In this document: one piece after another, positions 54,113 to 64,000 of the stretch | How positions within the stretch are numbered: position 1 is the first letter of the stretch | Layout of the letters: each line of letters opens with the position of its first letter | NCBI GenBank assembly: GCA_023376005.1 | Contig: CM042152.1 | Coordinates: forward strand, 78,001,894-78,065,893 | DNA from: Doryteuthis pealeii | Lineage: Eukaryota > Mollusca > Cephalopoda > Myopsida > Loliginidae | Reading direction: 5' to 3' | DNA: 64,000 nt | Program-made: the position numbers and the translations under genes | Notes under the pieces: model-generated | What the model saw: the letters and a program-made list of their open reading frames with translations, nothing else | The model's database searches: none | Told to the model about the DNA's origin: nothing

Positions 54113-54547
54113 TGTATGTTGAAAAGAGAAATAAAAGAAAGTATAGAATGGATAAAATAGGATATTTTAATTAATTTTACTTACACGTGTTTCGGTCAGG
54201 AGTTTATCCATGTGTACATTATTCTATCTATCATTATTTTTAAATAACAAAACGAAAATAATTTTTTCGAACATTTCAAAAATTCTCCGCGTTCCAACGA
54301 ATTATTTTAAAAAAAAAAAAGGATTTACTCTGAGGAAGGTCGATATTTCTTTGTGTACGGAACATTTCTACATTTTTTCTATTATTATTATTTCATTTCA
54401 TTTTGTTATTTAAAATAATAATAGTTTGAATAATGTATACATGGATAAACTCCTGACCGAAACACGTGTAAGTAAAATTGATTTAAAATGTCTATTTTAT
54501 CCATTCTTACTTTCTTTCCTTTATTTCTCTTTTCAACATACCGTCGG
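54113..54547. mobile_element. Fold-back Penelope-like end pair
   Basis: Arms of about 130 bp, TATGTTGAAAAGAGAAATAA at 54116 and complement at 54547, both carry ACTTACACGTGTTTCGGTCA or its complement. The GAAACACGTGT string matches the stem III side of the hammerhead family, but no CTGANGA core is present. Confidence 0.6.
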
Positions 54548-54660
54548 ATTCACTTCCATTTTCATTTTACATAAATGTGTATATATATTGTGTTATGTTA
54601 GATATTATATTATTTACTTTTATATTATTCGTTATACTATTCATTGTTATATTATATATA

Positions 54661-55070
54661 CTAGTAAAATAAAAAAACGCCCTCCGGCCGATGTAAAAAT
54701 AAGTTTTTGAAAGATATTGCTTGAGGAGATGGAAGTTAAAAATTAAATGTCGGAGAGTTTGAACCATAAATTATGAAATAATCAAATTTATTAAAGGAGT
54801 AAAAAAAAAATTAAACAATTTGAAATCGAAACTAAGTTCTATTAACTTTGAATATCTATTAAAATAAAACAAACTATATATAAATATATGATACTGGGGA
54901 TGTATCTATTAAAACTTGTTTTAAAAAACAATGAGGACTGTCTAATGTTGCATTCTCAAATTTTGAGTGTATTTATTCTATGTTATGACGATTTCGGGTA
55001 TAGTGCCGTAAGCAGTGACGTAATTTTTGTTACAGACAAAAACCGGAAGCAAATCTCCATTATTAATAGA
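54661..55070 (-). mobile_element. Helitron-like element, second family
   Basis: Minus strand: A|TCTATTAATAATGGAGATTT to TTTTACTAG|T, 410 bp. A hairpin CGCCC/GGCCG lies 13 nt inside CTAG. The GTCTGTAACA block follows the 5' end as in the first family. Confidence 0.6.
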
Positions 55071-55229
55071 TATTTTTTTATCATACAACGTGTAATAAAT
55101 ACAACGTTCGATACCCTGATCTCATCAGCCGCTAACTAGGTGTGATATGACAGTTTTGGCGGCTAAAAGCGGGACTGATCCTGACTGTTAGTCCCATTGA
55201 TCGATTTACATTCTCCGACAGGCGAATAA

Positions 55230-55330
55230 CATTGCTCGCAGCAGCATGTCTTGTAGTGTCGTAAACCTCGCAGACAATCGCAATTACACGTCGTAGCCGG
55301 GTTCAAGTCCAGGTCGGTTCCTTTTGAGTT
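55230..55330 (+). repeat. tRNA-like fragment
   Basis: B-box-like GGGTTCAAGTCC near 55299; the rest is diverged. The tail domain CATTAAATAACCCAAAGGGT follows at 55404. Confidence 0.4.
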
Positions 55331-55689
55331 GCTTTTGTGGGTGATATATGCCCCCTCCCCGCTATATTATGTTGTATATTTTATAAATATTACAAAGAGT
55401 TGGCATTAAATAACCCAAAGGGTTGGTATGCCATTAAGCCAAACCAAACCAGACTGGCATTATCCAATCACCGCCAAGTTCTCATGTGATTTTGGGGTCA
55501 TTACCTATCAATCAAACTGTGCTGACATAAACGGTTAGAATTAAAAAAAATTATCTACACTACCTTCTAAATAATAGTTAAAGCTAATTTATTATTTAAC
55601 TGTGATATCAGTGCAGCGTCAACAACACTCCATGTGAGTAGAGGCCTGGTTCACAAGAAGGAGACTATGTTAACAAGGAAACAGGATTC

Positions 55690-55860
55690 TGACTTCTTTC
55701 CCCATGAAAGTGATGGCTAACGAACTGCTCAGCCACCAGGATTCCGCCCTTAAGCATCACAGATCGCCAACCACGGCCAAGGTAGGCCTCATTGGGGGAA
55801 AGGAGTCTCAGCAGAGGTGCAGTCAGCATATACTCGAGCCCTGGCGAAAAAGGACTGACC
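55690..55860 (+). repeat. Dispersed repeat B, 3' fragment
   Basis: GAACTGCTCAGCCACCAGGA, CCTTAAGCATCACAGATCGC and GCAGAGGTGCAGTCAGCATA. Confidence 0.6.
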
Positions 55861-56012
55861 TCAAAGTGATGGTCAACGAACTTGTATAGACAATGAGTTA
55901 AAAGAAAGTATACAGATTACGTTATTTATCAAATAGGAGTCGGTTTTTGTGTTTGAATTGAATTATTGGACAGTCGAAGTCAGTGGAGGTGATTTAAAAG
56001 GGGGGTGGGTGG

Positions 56013-56047
56013 GAAGAAGAAGAAGGAGGAGAAGGAGGAGGAGGAAG

Positions 56048-56079
<32 letters not shown>

Positions 56080-56346
56080 GAAGAAAAGAAGAAGACTGAT
56101 AAAGAAGAAGAAGAAGAATGAGGAAGAGGAGGAGGGAAGAAGTAGAAGAAGAAAAGAAGAAGAGTGATCAAGAAGAAGAAGGAGGAGGAGGAGGAGGAGG
56201 AGGAGGGAAGAAGAAGAAGAAGAAGAAAAGAAGAAGACTGATGAAGAAGAAGAAGAAGAAGAATGAGGAAGAGGAGGAGAGAAGAAGAAGAAGGAGAAGG
56301 AGGAGGAGGAGGAAGAAGAAGAAGAAGAAGGAGTAGGAGTAGGAGT
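56013..56346 (+). repeat. (GAA/GAG)n purine tract, about 330 bp
   Basis: Almost pure A/G on the plus strand with GAA and GGA units; the Ser/Phe/Leu- and Lys/Glu-rich ORFs across it are artefacts. Confidence 0.95.
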
Positions 56347-56631
56347 AGTGTTTGGTGCGTTCATTAAGGCGGTGTTTGTCTGTCGAGGATCAGGCTGTGT
56401 CATCATTCTCGATTCCCAACTGTTGTAAAAGTGAAACAATATAAACTAAAACAAATAAATGCGTTTCGTCTCCTGTTGTGTCATGACACACACAGCTGCT
56501 CAGATGAAATAACAATTCAGCAGGACTTTGCTAAATCGGATGACGATTCGGGGGTGAGACCGGGGGTGGCGGCGAGCGCTACCTACGACGTTCCGGATTA
56601 TTTGTTGTTTTGTTTACACACACACACATAC

Positions 56632-56673
<42 letters not shown>

Positions 56674-56674
<1 letters not shown>

Positions 56675-57104
56675 TTGTACAAAATAAAAAAAACGCCCTC
56701 CGGGCGATGTAAATTAGATTTTTGAAACATATTGCCTGAGGGGTTGGAGTAAAAAATTCAATGTCAGCGAGTTTGTACCCTAAGTAAGTAAAAACATCAA
56801 ATTCATTAAAGGATTAAAAAATAAAACAATTTGAAATGTAAACTTTAAATATATATTAAAATAAAACAAACTATATATAGATATATAATACCAGTCATGT
56901 ATTTATTAAAACTTGTTTAAAAAAACAATGAGGACTGTCTAATGTTGCATGTTCAAATTTTGAGTGTATTTATTGAATAAATACACTCAAAATTTGAACA
57001 TGCCGTAGAATAAATGTTATTCTATGTTATGACGATTTTGGGTAATGTGATGTAAGCAGTGACGTAATTTTTGTTACAGACAAAAACCGGAAGCGAATCT
57101 CCAT
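56674..57104 (-). mobile_element. Helitron-like element, second family, copy 2
   Basis: Perfect hairpin CGCCC-TCC-GGGCG at 56694-56706; the CTAG end has changed to TTGT. Complement of AATGGAGATTCGCTTCCGG at the other end. It contains an internal inverted repeat at about 56935-57003. Confidence 0.6.
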
Positions 57105-57130
57105 TATATATATATATATCATCCTCATCA

Positions 57131-57978
57131 TCATGTCGCGCAGGCTGCACGGATATCCATGACAATCTCTCGCCAGCCTTCCCTATTATTCATTGCACTT
57201 GGGAGTTCTTCCTCGCTGCAGCCAGCATCTTTACATAGCTGGTCAATGTAGGTCCTTGCTGGGCGTCCCACACTAGCATGTCCATGTGTTGGCTTCCACA
57301 GGAGAACATCGCTTATGAGTTCGTCCTTGCTTCTCCAGCAGTGTCCTGCATGTCTAGCCCGTCTCACCACTCGGATGCTCTGTGAGATAGGGGGCAGGTG
57401 ACCATACAGCTGTTCCCTAGTGGGGTGCTGTTTCCACGACTTGTTCAATACTGCACGCAACATTCTTGTGCAGGTCCCATCTAGCTTACTCTCAAGGCGC
57501 CTCGTCAGGGTCCAGGTGGTGCAGCCATACAGCAGTACTGATATGACTACAGCCTGGAAGAAATGTCGCTTCAGCTTGTCAGTAAGATCAGATTTCCATA
57601 TGCCTGACAGTTTGTTTGTGGCCAGCCATGCCTTTCCTATTCGTGCATTAATATCGTCATCTGCGGATGAGATATTACTACCTAGGTATGTGAATTGTTC
57701 TACAAGCTTAAGGGGCTTACCGTCTAGTGTGGAGATGTTTCCTTTCTTTTTGAAGCTCATGAACTCTGTTTTATCGGAGTTCACAAAGAGGCCGATGTTT
57801 TTTGCTGCCTCCTCCAGGCTATGTAGCAGTGACTCAGCCTGTGCCGGTGTATCTGCAAAAAGTGCGAGGTCATCCGCGTAGTCTGCATCTGTGACTGTTT
57901 GTGCAGGGTATTTCCTACTTCTGGCCTTTCTTAATGTAACACCTTTTTCTTTTATGTTATCTAATGATGTTCGGAGTA
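57131..57978 (-). pseudogene. RTE-like LINE reverse transcriptase, 5'-truncated
   Basis: Minus-strand frame open for about 280 codons from 57978. It carries the catalytic YADDLALFADTPAQAESLLH block (YADD), then GLFVNSDKTEFMSFKKKGN, TYLGSNISSADDDINARIGK, SVLLYGCTTWTLTRRLESKL, RARHAGHCWRSKDELISDVL and GWREIVMDIRAACAT. This is the palm/thumb and C-terminal part of a non-LTR reverse transcriptase; the endonuclease and fingers are missing. Sharp 5' truncation at (TA)n, where a hammerhead motif begins. The frame is intact, suggesting a young insertion. Confidence 0.9.
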
Positions 57979-57987
57979 TATATATAA

Positions 57988-58031
57988 GTCATCGTGTTTC
58001 GACGTTTTACGTCTCATCAGTGTGGCTAGAC
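57988..58031 (-). ncRNA. Hammerhead motif, truncated at cleavage site
   Basis: Minus strand: GTC, CCACA, CTGATGA, stem II GACGT/ACGTC (loop AAA), GAAA, CACGATGAC. Core and a perfect 5-bp stem II are present; the cleavage triplet and inner stem I strand are gone. Confidence 0.65.
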
Positions 58032-58280
58032 ATAACAACTAACTCCGACCAGGAAAGAACACCGACTGACTTTACGCCTGCCCGATCCATTAACCTCTGG
58101 GCCTTCGCCAGCTGCTGTTTAAGGAGCGATGTTTTAACTGTTTTAAATACATCCATCTGTGTATATACTTTACGATCACCAGAGAGTTCAAATCTGTAAA
58201 CAGATGATCGTTGCGTTATGCTGGCGGTGAAAGTGTATTAAAGTCGCTCCTAAAGAGCTCTCCCGAGTTACAGGAGCATA

Positions 58281-58285
<5 letters not shown>

Positions 58286-58362
<77 letters not shown>
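58286..58362. repeat. (CT)n(TA)n microsatellite
   Basis: About 23 CT units then about 15 TA units, then ATTT repeats. Confidence 0.95.
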
Positions 58363-58365
<3 letters not shown>

Positions 58366-58380
58366 TTATTTATTTATTTA

Positions 58381-58526
58381 TAGTCACCAATACAATTAAT
58401 AGTTCGTCTTACCAATGGTTTCGGATGTTTATCCGTCATCAGAAACGTTTCTGATGACGGATAATCACCTAAAAGTGATGTTCCGAAATCATTGGTAAGA
58501 CGAACTTTTAATTGTATTGGTGACTA
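58381..58526. mobile_element. Palindromic pair of retroelement ends
   Basis: TAGTCACCAATACAATTAAT at the left and its complement at the right; each arm contains CTGATGACGGATAA and CCGAAA...CATTGGTAAG, a hammerhead-like string with poor stem II closure. It is flanked by ATTT/(TA)n. Confidence 0.6.
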
Positions 58527-58612
58527 GAAATAAATAAATGAATACAGCTCTTACAGAAGTAATTGAGCACTTTATAATCATTTCTCCATAATAATAAAAA
58601 AAAATGAACTAT

Positions 58613-58691
<79 letters not shown>

Positions 58692-58768
58692 CTGTTATGG
58701 GTCCAACAGGAGAAGATTAATTATTTCATAAAAAGAAGATCCACAAAAGGATTATATTAGAAATAATC

Positions 58769-58820
<52 letters not shown>

Positions 58821-58830
58821 ATATATATTA
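58613..58830. repeat. (CA)n and (TA)n microsatellites
   Basis: (CA)n 58616-58649, then (TA)n to 58688; a second (TA)n at about 58771-58829. Confidence 0.95.
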
Positions 58831-58831
58831 A

Positions 58832-59053
58832 GGGTTTTACAATTTGCTTGAAGCATTGTGTATATATTGGTTTGGAGGTTGATTTTGAAGGCTATCACAA
58901 GTGTTGCTTGTTAACCTGTGATTTATTCTTAATATTAAGATTAAGATATTAAATAAATATTAAGAATAAATTACAGGTTAACAAACAACACCATTGTTAC
59001 CTTATTTTTTCTTTACACATGCATTGTGATAGCCTTCAAAATCAACCTCCAAA

Positions 59054-59065
<12 letters not shown>
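58832..59065. mobile_element. Fold-back element, family of 2745-2905 and 31543-31700
   Basis: Left arm TATATTGGTTTGGAGGTTGA, right arm its complement; the centre is near 58945 (CTTAATATTAAGATTAAG). Half copies occur at 2745-2905 and 31543-31700. Confidence 0.75.
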
Positions 59066-59113
<48 letters not shown>

Positions 59114-59319
59114 GTGTGTGTGTGTGTCATCAACACTAAAATATATGAAAAAGGTACATTTGGGCGGCAACTTTTCATTGAAACACATTTGGTTAGAAAT
59201 AATGGAATCGTTATATATAAGTATTTTTCTTTTCTTTCAAATTTTCTAACAATATTTTTTGATGTTATCATTTAACGCCTTTCAAGATGATAACATCAAA
59301 AAATGTTTGAAAAGTTCAA

Positions 59320-59445
59320 GAAGGTTCCCGAATCCGACAAGAAATATCCCCGAAGAATGCTGGAGGGCAGGTCGACCCAAAAGTTGTGCAAATAACAATA
59401 AAGATAAGTGCAATAATCCGAATAATACAAATAATAAAAATTCTT
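59320..59445 (+). repeat. Tail fragment of the composite element family
   Basis: AAGGTTCCCGAATCCGACAA then GAAATATCCCCGAAGAA and TGTGCAAATAACAATAAAGA match the tail of 14941-15404. Confidence 0.65.
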
Positions 59446-59752
59446 AGGAAACTTTAAAGAACATTTTTTTTTAACTTGAAAACAATAAGCATTCCATTAT
59501 CTTTAACTAAATTTATTTGAATATACATATATACTCCCCATCCACCTGATTTCGCTGATGACCGCCAACTAAAGCGTAAACCCAACGCTCTCCTATAAAA
59601 GGGATGGAGCACTCTATGATGACCTTTACATACATACAGATGTGTGTATTAAAACAGTTAAAATCCCCTTCGCATTCTGTGGGTGACGATAGCCAAACGG
59701 TTAAGCTATCCGACTGATGCTGAAACGATCGGCTGTAGGTAGCTCACAAAAT

Positions 59753-59805
59753 GTCTAGCCAAACTGAAGAGACTTGATAAGTCGAAACACGTGTCTGTGG
59801 AGGAC
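59753..59805 (+). ncRNA. Hammerhead ribozyme, complete, Penelope-type
   Basis: Plus strand: outer stem I GTC (59753-59755), inner stem I CCAAA, core CTGAAGA (59764-59770), stem II GACTT/AAGTC with loop GAT, GAAA (59784-59787), minimal stem III A-C ACGT G-T, cleavage triplet GTC (59793-59795), inner stem I TGTGG, outer stem I GAC (59803-59805). One A/G mismatch in inner stem I. (TA)n follows at once. The arrangement matches 40671-40730 with a different primary sequence. Confidence 0.82.
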
Positions 59806-59875
59806 TATATATATATATATATATATATGTATATCTGTGTGTGTGTGTGTGTGTGTGTGTGTTTATCTCACTCCA

Positions 59876-60117
59876 CCGATACGGAAAGGATGTAACACAC
59901 AAAGTCATTTTTTAAGCGGGTACACCAGGTTTTGAATTCAGAGTTTTCTTTCTCCTAGGTTGGTTGCCGTACCCAGGCCAAAGAACTCAGTCTTCTCTAT
60001 TATTTACCCATAGTTGGTGGATTAAGACCATTCCTAAGGCATTAGCGTAGCGAAGGATTTGAACTCGAGTTGCTGATTTCATTCCATGTGACGATAACCA
60101 TTACCATAAGAGCGCCT
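59876..60117 (-). mobile_element. tRNA-derived SINE, family C
   Basis: GGATGTAACACACAAAG to the head at about 60090-60117; diverged. Confidence 0.7.
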
Positions 60118-60151
60118 CATATATCGGTAACAACGAATATATATATATATA

Positions 60152-60240
60152 CTAGACAAAACGTGACCCATTGGGTCACCCATTCAGCTCTGGGTAGATA
60201 ATTGAGATTAGGGAAAAGTGAGTTTGCAAAGCGAATTAAA
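60152..60240 (-). mobile_element. Helitron-like 3' end, third family
   Basis: CTAG (60152-60155) preceded by A on plus; hairpin TGACCC-ATT-GGGTCA at 60164-60178, 8 nt from CTAG. A diverged copy of this end, in the other orientation, lies at 36640-36732. The far end was not located. Confidence 0.55.
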
Positions 60241-60339
60241 TTAAAATGCGACCGGAGAATAAAAAAAAATTAAATATAGACAACGAATACAATTGGTATT
60301 CACAAGAGTGGAAATCTAAACTATTTCATTAAAACCAGA

Positions 60340-60556
60340 AAAAAAGAAAGAAAGAAAGAAAGAAAGAAAGAAAAATACAATGAGAATATTGAGGGAAAGA
60401 AAGAAAGAAAGAAAGAAAGAAAGAAAAAAATTCTAATTCATCGAGAAAACAAATTCTGAAAGTTCTCTTTTTCTTTCTTTTCTTTCCTTTTTTGTTGTTT
60501 TTTTTCTAATTCTTTGAAACAGAAGATAAGTCCTATCGCTTCCTATCTCTCAAATT

Positions 60557-60592
<36 letters not shown>

Positions 60593-60595
60593 TCA
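60340..60595. repeat. (AAAG)n and (CTTT)n tracts
   Basis: (GAAA)n at 60342-60372 and 60397-60425, (CTTT)n at 60556-60594: inverted microsatellites. Confidence 0.9.
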
Positions 60596-60732
60596 CACAA
60601 TTACTACAATATGGCGCATTATTTATCTGTCGTGATGTCAAGGCATAACATTTGAACACTTGCGTTCATATCTTATGAATTAAAACAAAATAGTCCATTA
60701 TTTATCTGAGATGATGACAGGGCGTCACAGAC

Positions 60733-60779
<47 letters not shown>

Positions 60780-61466
60780 TGCTCTTTTTGAGTTTTCACA
60801 TCAGCATTAGCTGATGGTCTTTCACTGGAGTCTGAGTGACAGCAAGTCTCCTCAGGTCTCCAGGACTCTTCTGAGTATTCTGGCAGATTGCAGCAGTGCA
60901 GTGTTCTGAATGGTTTCAATCCTTCCTCTGATATCCAAACTTTCCAAGCCCTTTTCTAATCCTTTTGGGACTGTTCCAAGTGCACCAACTACAATCGGTA
61001 TCACTTTCACTTTCATATTCCATAACTTTTTCAGTTCTCTGGCAAGGTCCAGATATTTGTCTACTTTTTCATTTTCCTTTAGCTTCACCCTGTGATCTGC
61101 TGGCACTGCAAAATCCACCAGTTGGCAAGTTCTTTCTTTTTTGTTTATCAACACTAGGTCTGGCCTTCTTGCTGGGATAAAGTGATCCGTTTTTATCTCA
61201 AAGTCCCAGAGAATTTTGTGCGTTTCGTTCTCAAGAACAGATTATGGTTTATGCATATACCATTTTGTTGTGTGGTCAAAATTTAATTTTTTGCATAATT
61301 CCCAGTGGATCACCTTCCCAGCCCAGTCGTGTCTAGTTTTGTATTCTCGTTGTGCTAGTTTGCTACATTCGCAGAGTATATGATTAACAGTCTCATCTCT
61401 ATTACCGCAAAGTCTACATTTACTATTTTGTTGGGTCTTATCAATTTTTGCTTTGATGTAGTTTGT
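60733..61466 (-). pseudogene. Non-LTR retrotransposon C terminus and 3' tail, copy A
   Basis: Minus strand encodes a CCHC-type knuckle, CRLCGNRDETVNHILCECSK, then LAQREYKTRHDWAGKVIHWE, a stop near 61245, then RRPDLVLINKKERTCQLVDF and VPIVVGALGTVPKGLEKGLE-like sequence ending ARILRRVLETW. This is the C-terminal domain of LINE polyproteins seen in many animals. The 3' end is an (ATT)n tail (60733-60779 on plus). 5'-truncated. Confidence 0.85.
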
Positions 61467-61468
61467 CC

Positions 61469-61506
<38 letters not shown>

Positions 61507-61932
61507 GTTGTTGTTTCACTCTTTGTGAGTTTTTCACACCAGTATAGACTGATAGTCTCTCACTGGAGTCTGAGAGATAACAAGTCTCCTCAGGTCTCCA
61601 GGACTCTTCTGAGTATTCTAGCCGATTTCAACAATGCTATTGTCTGGATTGTCTCAAATCATCCTCTGATTTCCAGTTCCTCCAGTCTGTTTTCTAAACT
61701 TTTGGCAACCGTTCCAAGTGCACCAACTACAATTGGTATCACTTCCACCCTCATATTCCACAATTTTCTCAATTCTCTAGCAAGATCTAGGTATTTGTCT
61801 ATCTTCTAGTTTTCTTTTACCCCCCCCCCTCTCTGTGATTTGCTTGAACTGCAAAATCTACCAGTTGACAAGTTCTCTTTTTCTTGTTAATCAATACGAA
61901 GTCTGGTCTTCTGGCTGATATAAGGTGATCCG

Positions 61933-61933
<1 letters not shown>
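61467..61933 (-). pseudogene. Non-LTR retrotransposon C terminus, copy B
   Basis: Same C-terminal domain (TCQLVDFAVQANHR, IPIVVGALGTVAKSLENRLE, ARILRRVLETW) with small disruptions; its own (ATT)n tail is at 61467-61506. Confidence 0.85.
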
Positions 61934-61989
<56 letters not shown>

Positions 61990-62320
61990 TTCACCTCTCT
62001 TGAGTTTTTCACATCACTTTTAGCTGATGGTATTTCACCGGAACTTGAGTAACAACAAGTCTACTCAGGTCTCCAGGTCTCTCCTGAGTATTCTAGCCAA
62101 TTGCAGCAATGCAGTAGTCTGGATGGTCTCAATTCTTCCTCTGATTTCCAGATTCTCCAGTCTTTTTTTCCAAGCTTTTTGGGAAAGTTCCAAGTGCACC
62201 AACTAGAATTAGTCTCACTTTGACCTTCATATTCCATAGCTTTTTCAATCCATCTTTTCGTTTTCCTTCACCTTCACCCTGTGGTCTGCTGGAACCACAA
62301 ATTCCACCAGTTTACAAGTT
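61934..62320 (-). pseudogene. Non-LTR retrotransposon C terminus, copy C
   Basis: Most decayed copy, several frameshifts; recognisable by nucleotide similarity (CAGGTCTCCAGGTCTCTCCT, GTTCCAAGTGCACCAACTAG). (ATT)n tail at 61934-61989. Confidence 0.75.
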
Positions 62321-62387
62321 CAAATAAAAAAAAACAATAAATATTGTTGAATTATTGCCCTTATGGCAAACTCGTAATCCTTTTTAT

Positions 62388-62395
<8 letters not shown>

Positions 62396-62441
<46 letters not shown>
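62396..62441. repeat. (TA)n microsatellite
   Basis: About 22 TA units abutting a family C SINE tail. Confidence 0.9.
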
Positions 62442-62445
<4 letters not shown>

Positions 62446-62723
62446 AACCCCTCTACAAGTGTAGGATGTGACACAAGGTCAATTTCTTAAGCGGAGTTTA
62501 ACATGTTTGAATTCAGAGTTTTCCTTCTCCTAGACTGGTTACCTAACCAAGGTTAAAGAGCCCAGTCTGTCCTACTATTTACCCATACCTGGAGGGAGAA
62601 TAGGATGCATACCTTTCTCAAGGGTATTAGGGCATTGTAAAATGCAAACAGCTTCGTCCAGGATTTGAACTCGGGTCGATGAGTCTATTTCCTACGACTC
62701 TAACCATTACGCCACGCACCCTA
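62440..62723 (-). mobile_element. tRNA-derived SINE, family C
   Basis: TTTACCAACCCCTCTACAAG to CTAACCATTACGCCACGCAC; near full length. Confidence 0.8.
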
Positions 62724-62729
62724 TCCCTT

Positions 62730-63110
62730 TTTATCATATATCGCCAAAGGAGGTAGCTGAAAGTCTTAGTGTCATGGGTATTACGTTAAACTGCATCTAG
62801 TGGTGAGGTTTCAGTTTTGGAGCTCCGGGGTAGAGTGGAGTACCCCTTCATTGCCATTACGCCCAGGTCCACTCTGACTTGGAATGTTAATTAGGGTCCA
62901 ATCTATGGCCTGAATAGATAAAAAAGAGTTTAAAAAGAATGTCTTTTTAAATCAGTTTAAAAAATAAATTGAATACCCAACAAGAATGAATAAAGGGAAA
63001 ACGGAGTGGTAGTACATGTTAGGTACAGTCTATGGGTTAAATAGAAAAAATGCGTTTACAAATATGTTTAAAAATGAATTTAAAAATAAATTGAATACCC
63101 AACCAGATTG
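62730..63110 (-). repeat. Dispersed repeat B, 5' part, with duplication
   Basis: CATATATCGCCAAAGGAGG through GTGGAGTACCCCTTCATTGC; the block TTAAAAATAAATTGAATACCC-like occurs twice (about 62965 and 63080). Confidence 0.6.
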
Positions 63111-63595
63111 AATATAAGGGCGAAATAAATAGAAAGAATGCGTCTAAAATGTTTAAAAATGAACTTTAAAATGTTTTACATATGTTCCATCATTAAATTG
63201 TCTTTCGAAAAATGTAAAATTTATTTATGTACAAAAAAAAAATCTTGGTACGGGGGATCAACGCGCGAAACATATTGGTGCATATCGCATTAATGCGTTC
63301 TGGCCCCTTGCCCTAAAAAACGCTACATGATGCCTTCTAAAAATTTGAACCGTGCTATTTATGAACTTCCTACCTGGGTAAAGAAGAACAATTTCCTCAT
63401 AAATTCCTACAATAAAATAAATTGAACCCTCATTTTATGTCTGTGTTTTTGCAATAAATGTTTTATTTTTCTTGCACCCATTATTTTACAATACTAAATA
63501 TATTTTCTTGGAGATATGTTAGCACCATATATATTTATAATATGCCTAGACTACATAAGTAAACATCATTAGATGTTATAAATAATTATTTTTTA

Positions 63596-63690
63596 AAAGG
63601 CAAGAAGCAGGCAATATTCTGCACCGAATGCAGCATGGAACATCGCCCTCTATGTGAACTCCGATAAAACCAAGTTCATGTGTTTTTAAA
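63596..63690 (+). pseudogene. RTE-like LINE fragment
   Basis: Plus strand reads NIALYVNSDKTKFMCF, the segment just after the YADD region of the 57131-57978 copy. Confidence 0.7.
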
Positions 63691-63924
63691 ATGTTTTCGG
63701 TATGAAATAACCCAAGGAATGACATGAAGTAAAATAGAGACTTTAAAACCAACCAACCAACCAACCAACCAACCAACCAATCAACATTGCTATCAGATGA
63801 GCCACGCTAATTAAAAAACAAAAAACAACAAGGTGTTTAGATGGATGATATTTTAATGTGGGTGCCGAGGTTATAACGTTTCGGTTTCTTTAGCAAACCA
63901 TTGGCAGAGAATTTATGTATATGA

Positions 63925-63947
63925 AAAAAAAAAAAAAAAAAAAAAAA
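63925..63947. repeat. Poly(A) tract
   Basis: About 22 A residues; no retroelement 3' end recognised before it. Confidence 0.8.
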
Positions 63948-64000
63948 CAGTAGATTATATTTTGTTTAGTGCGTTGCGGCTTCTGACTGATCCTCTAATA

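Noticed and set aside
55963..56439. 158-codon minus-strand ORF rich in Ser, Phe and Leu
   Set aside because: Translation of the GAA/GGA purine tract; opposite-strand Lys/Glu-rich ORFs are equally long.
57420..57881. 153-codon plus-strand ORF
   Set aside because: Shadow of the RTE reverse transcriptase on the minus strand.

Overview
This is a window of nuclear DNA from an animal. It is AT-rich, gene-poor and dominated by dispersed repeats. Two conserved genes are present, both intron-rich with GT-AG introns: TRAPPC3 (minus strand, coding span 5967-17107, five exons, 180 codons) and RWDD1 (plus strand, coding span 17403-35002, seven exons, 228 codons). They lie head to head with only 297 bp between their start codons, so they probably share a bidirectional promoter. 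The intergenic stretch carries an NF-Y/CCAAT site, two ETS sites and a YY1-like site. The protein sequences and the repeat mix (many tRNA-headed SINEs, a 5S-derived SINE, RTE-like LINEs, Penelope-like ends, Helitron-like ends, long (TA)n and (CA)n runs) suggest a lophotrochozoan, most likely a mollusc. I cannot fix the species.

Layout. 1-5960 is repeat-only flank and includes a Helitron-like element at 3229-4136. 5967-17107 is TRAPPC3, whose introns hold SINEs, a 460-bp fold-back, Helitron fragments and two composite inverted elements at 14.2-15.4 kb. 17108-17402 is the shared promoter. 17403-35002 is RWDD1, whose introns hold a decayed Ty1/copia polymerase, a 5S-rRNA-derived SINE, a hAT-type MITE with target duplication, and several fold-back elements. 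From 35.1 kb to 64.0 kb I find no conserved host gene. That part contains copia integrase and RTE reverse-transcriptase remnants, a C2H2 zinc-finger fragment, three head-to-tail truncated LINE copies with (ATT)n tails, a roughly 90-bp tandem repeat, long palindromes and many microsatellites.

The most interesting signal is a set of hammerhead-ribozyme motifs beside (TA)n tracts. Two are complete, with core, stem II, minimal stem III, cleavage triplet and split stem I (40671-40730 minus; 59753-59805 plus). Three degenerate or truncated relatives also lie in the window. These are the hallmark of Penelope-like retroelement ends. Beside them are two short composite elements that combine an inverted tail, a tRNA-derived head and a hammerhead-like tail, each flanked by imperfect direct repeats. 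A second theme is a group of short elements whose ends look like Helitrons: an A|TC start, and a hairpin about 8-13 nt before CTAG|T.

TRAPPC3 acts in ER-to-Golgi vesicle tethering. RWDD1 is the partner of the DRG2 GTPase. No pathway link between them is visible beyond the shared promoter. All functional statements are from sequence reading alone; no database search was run.
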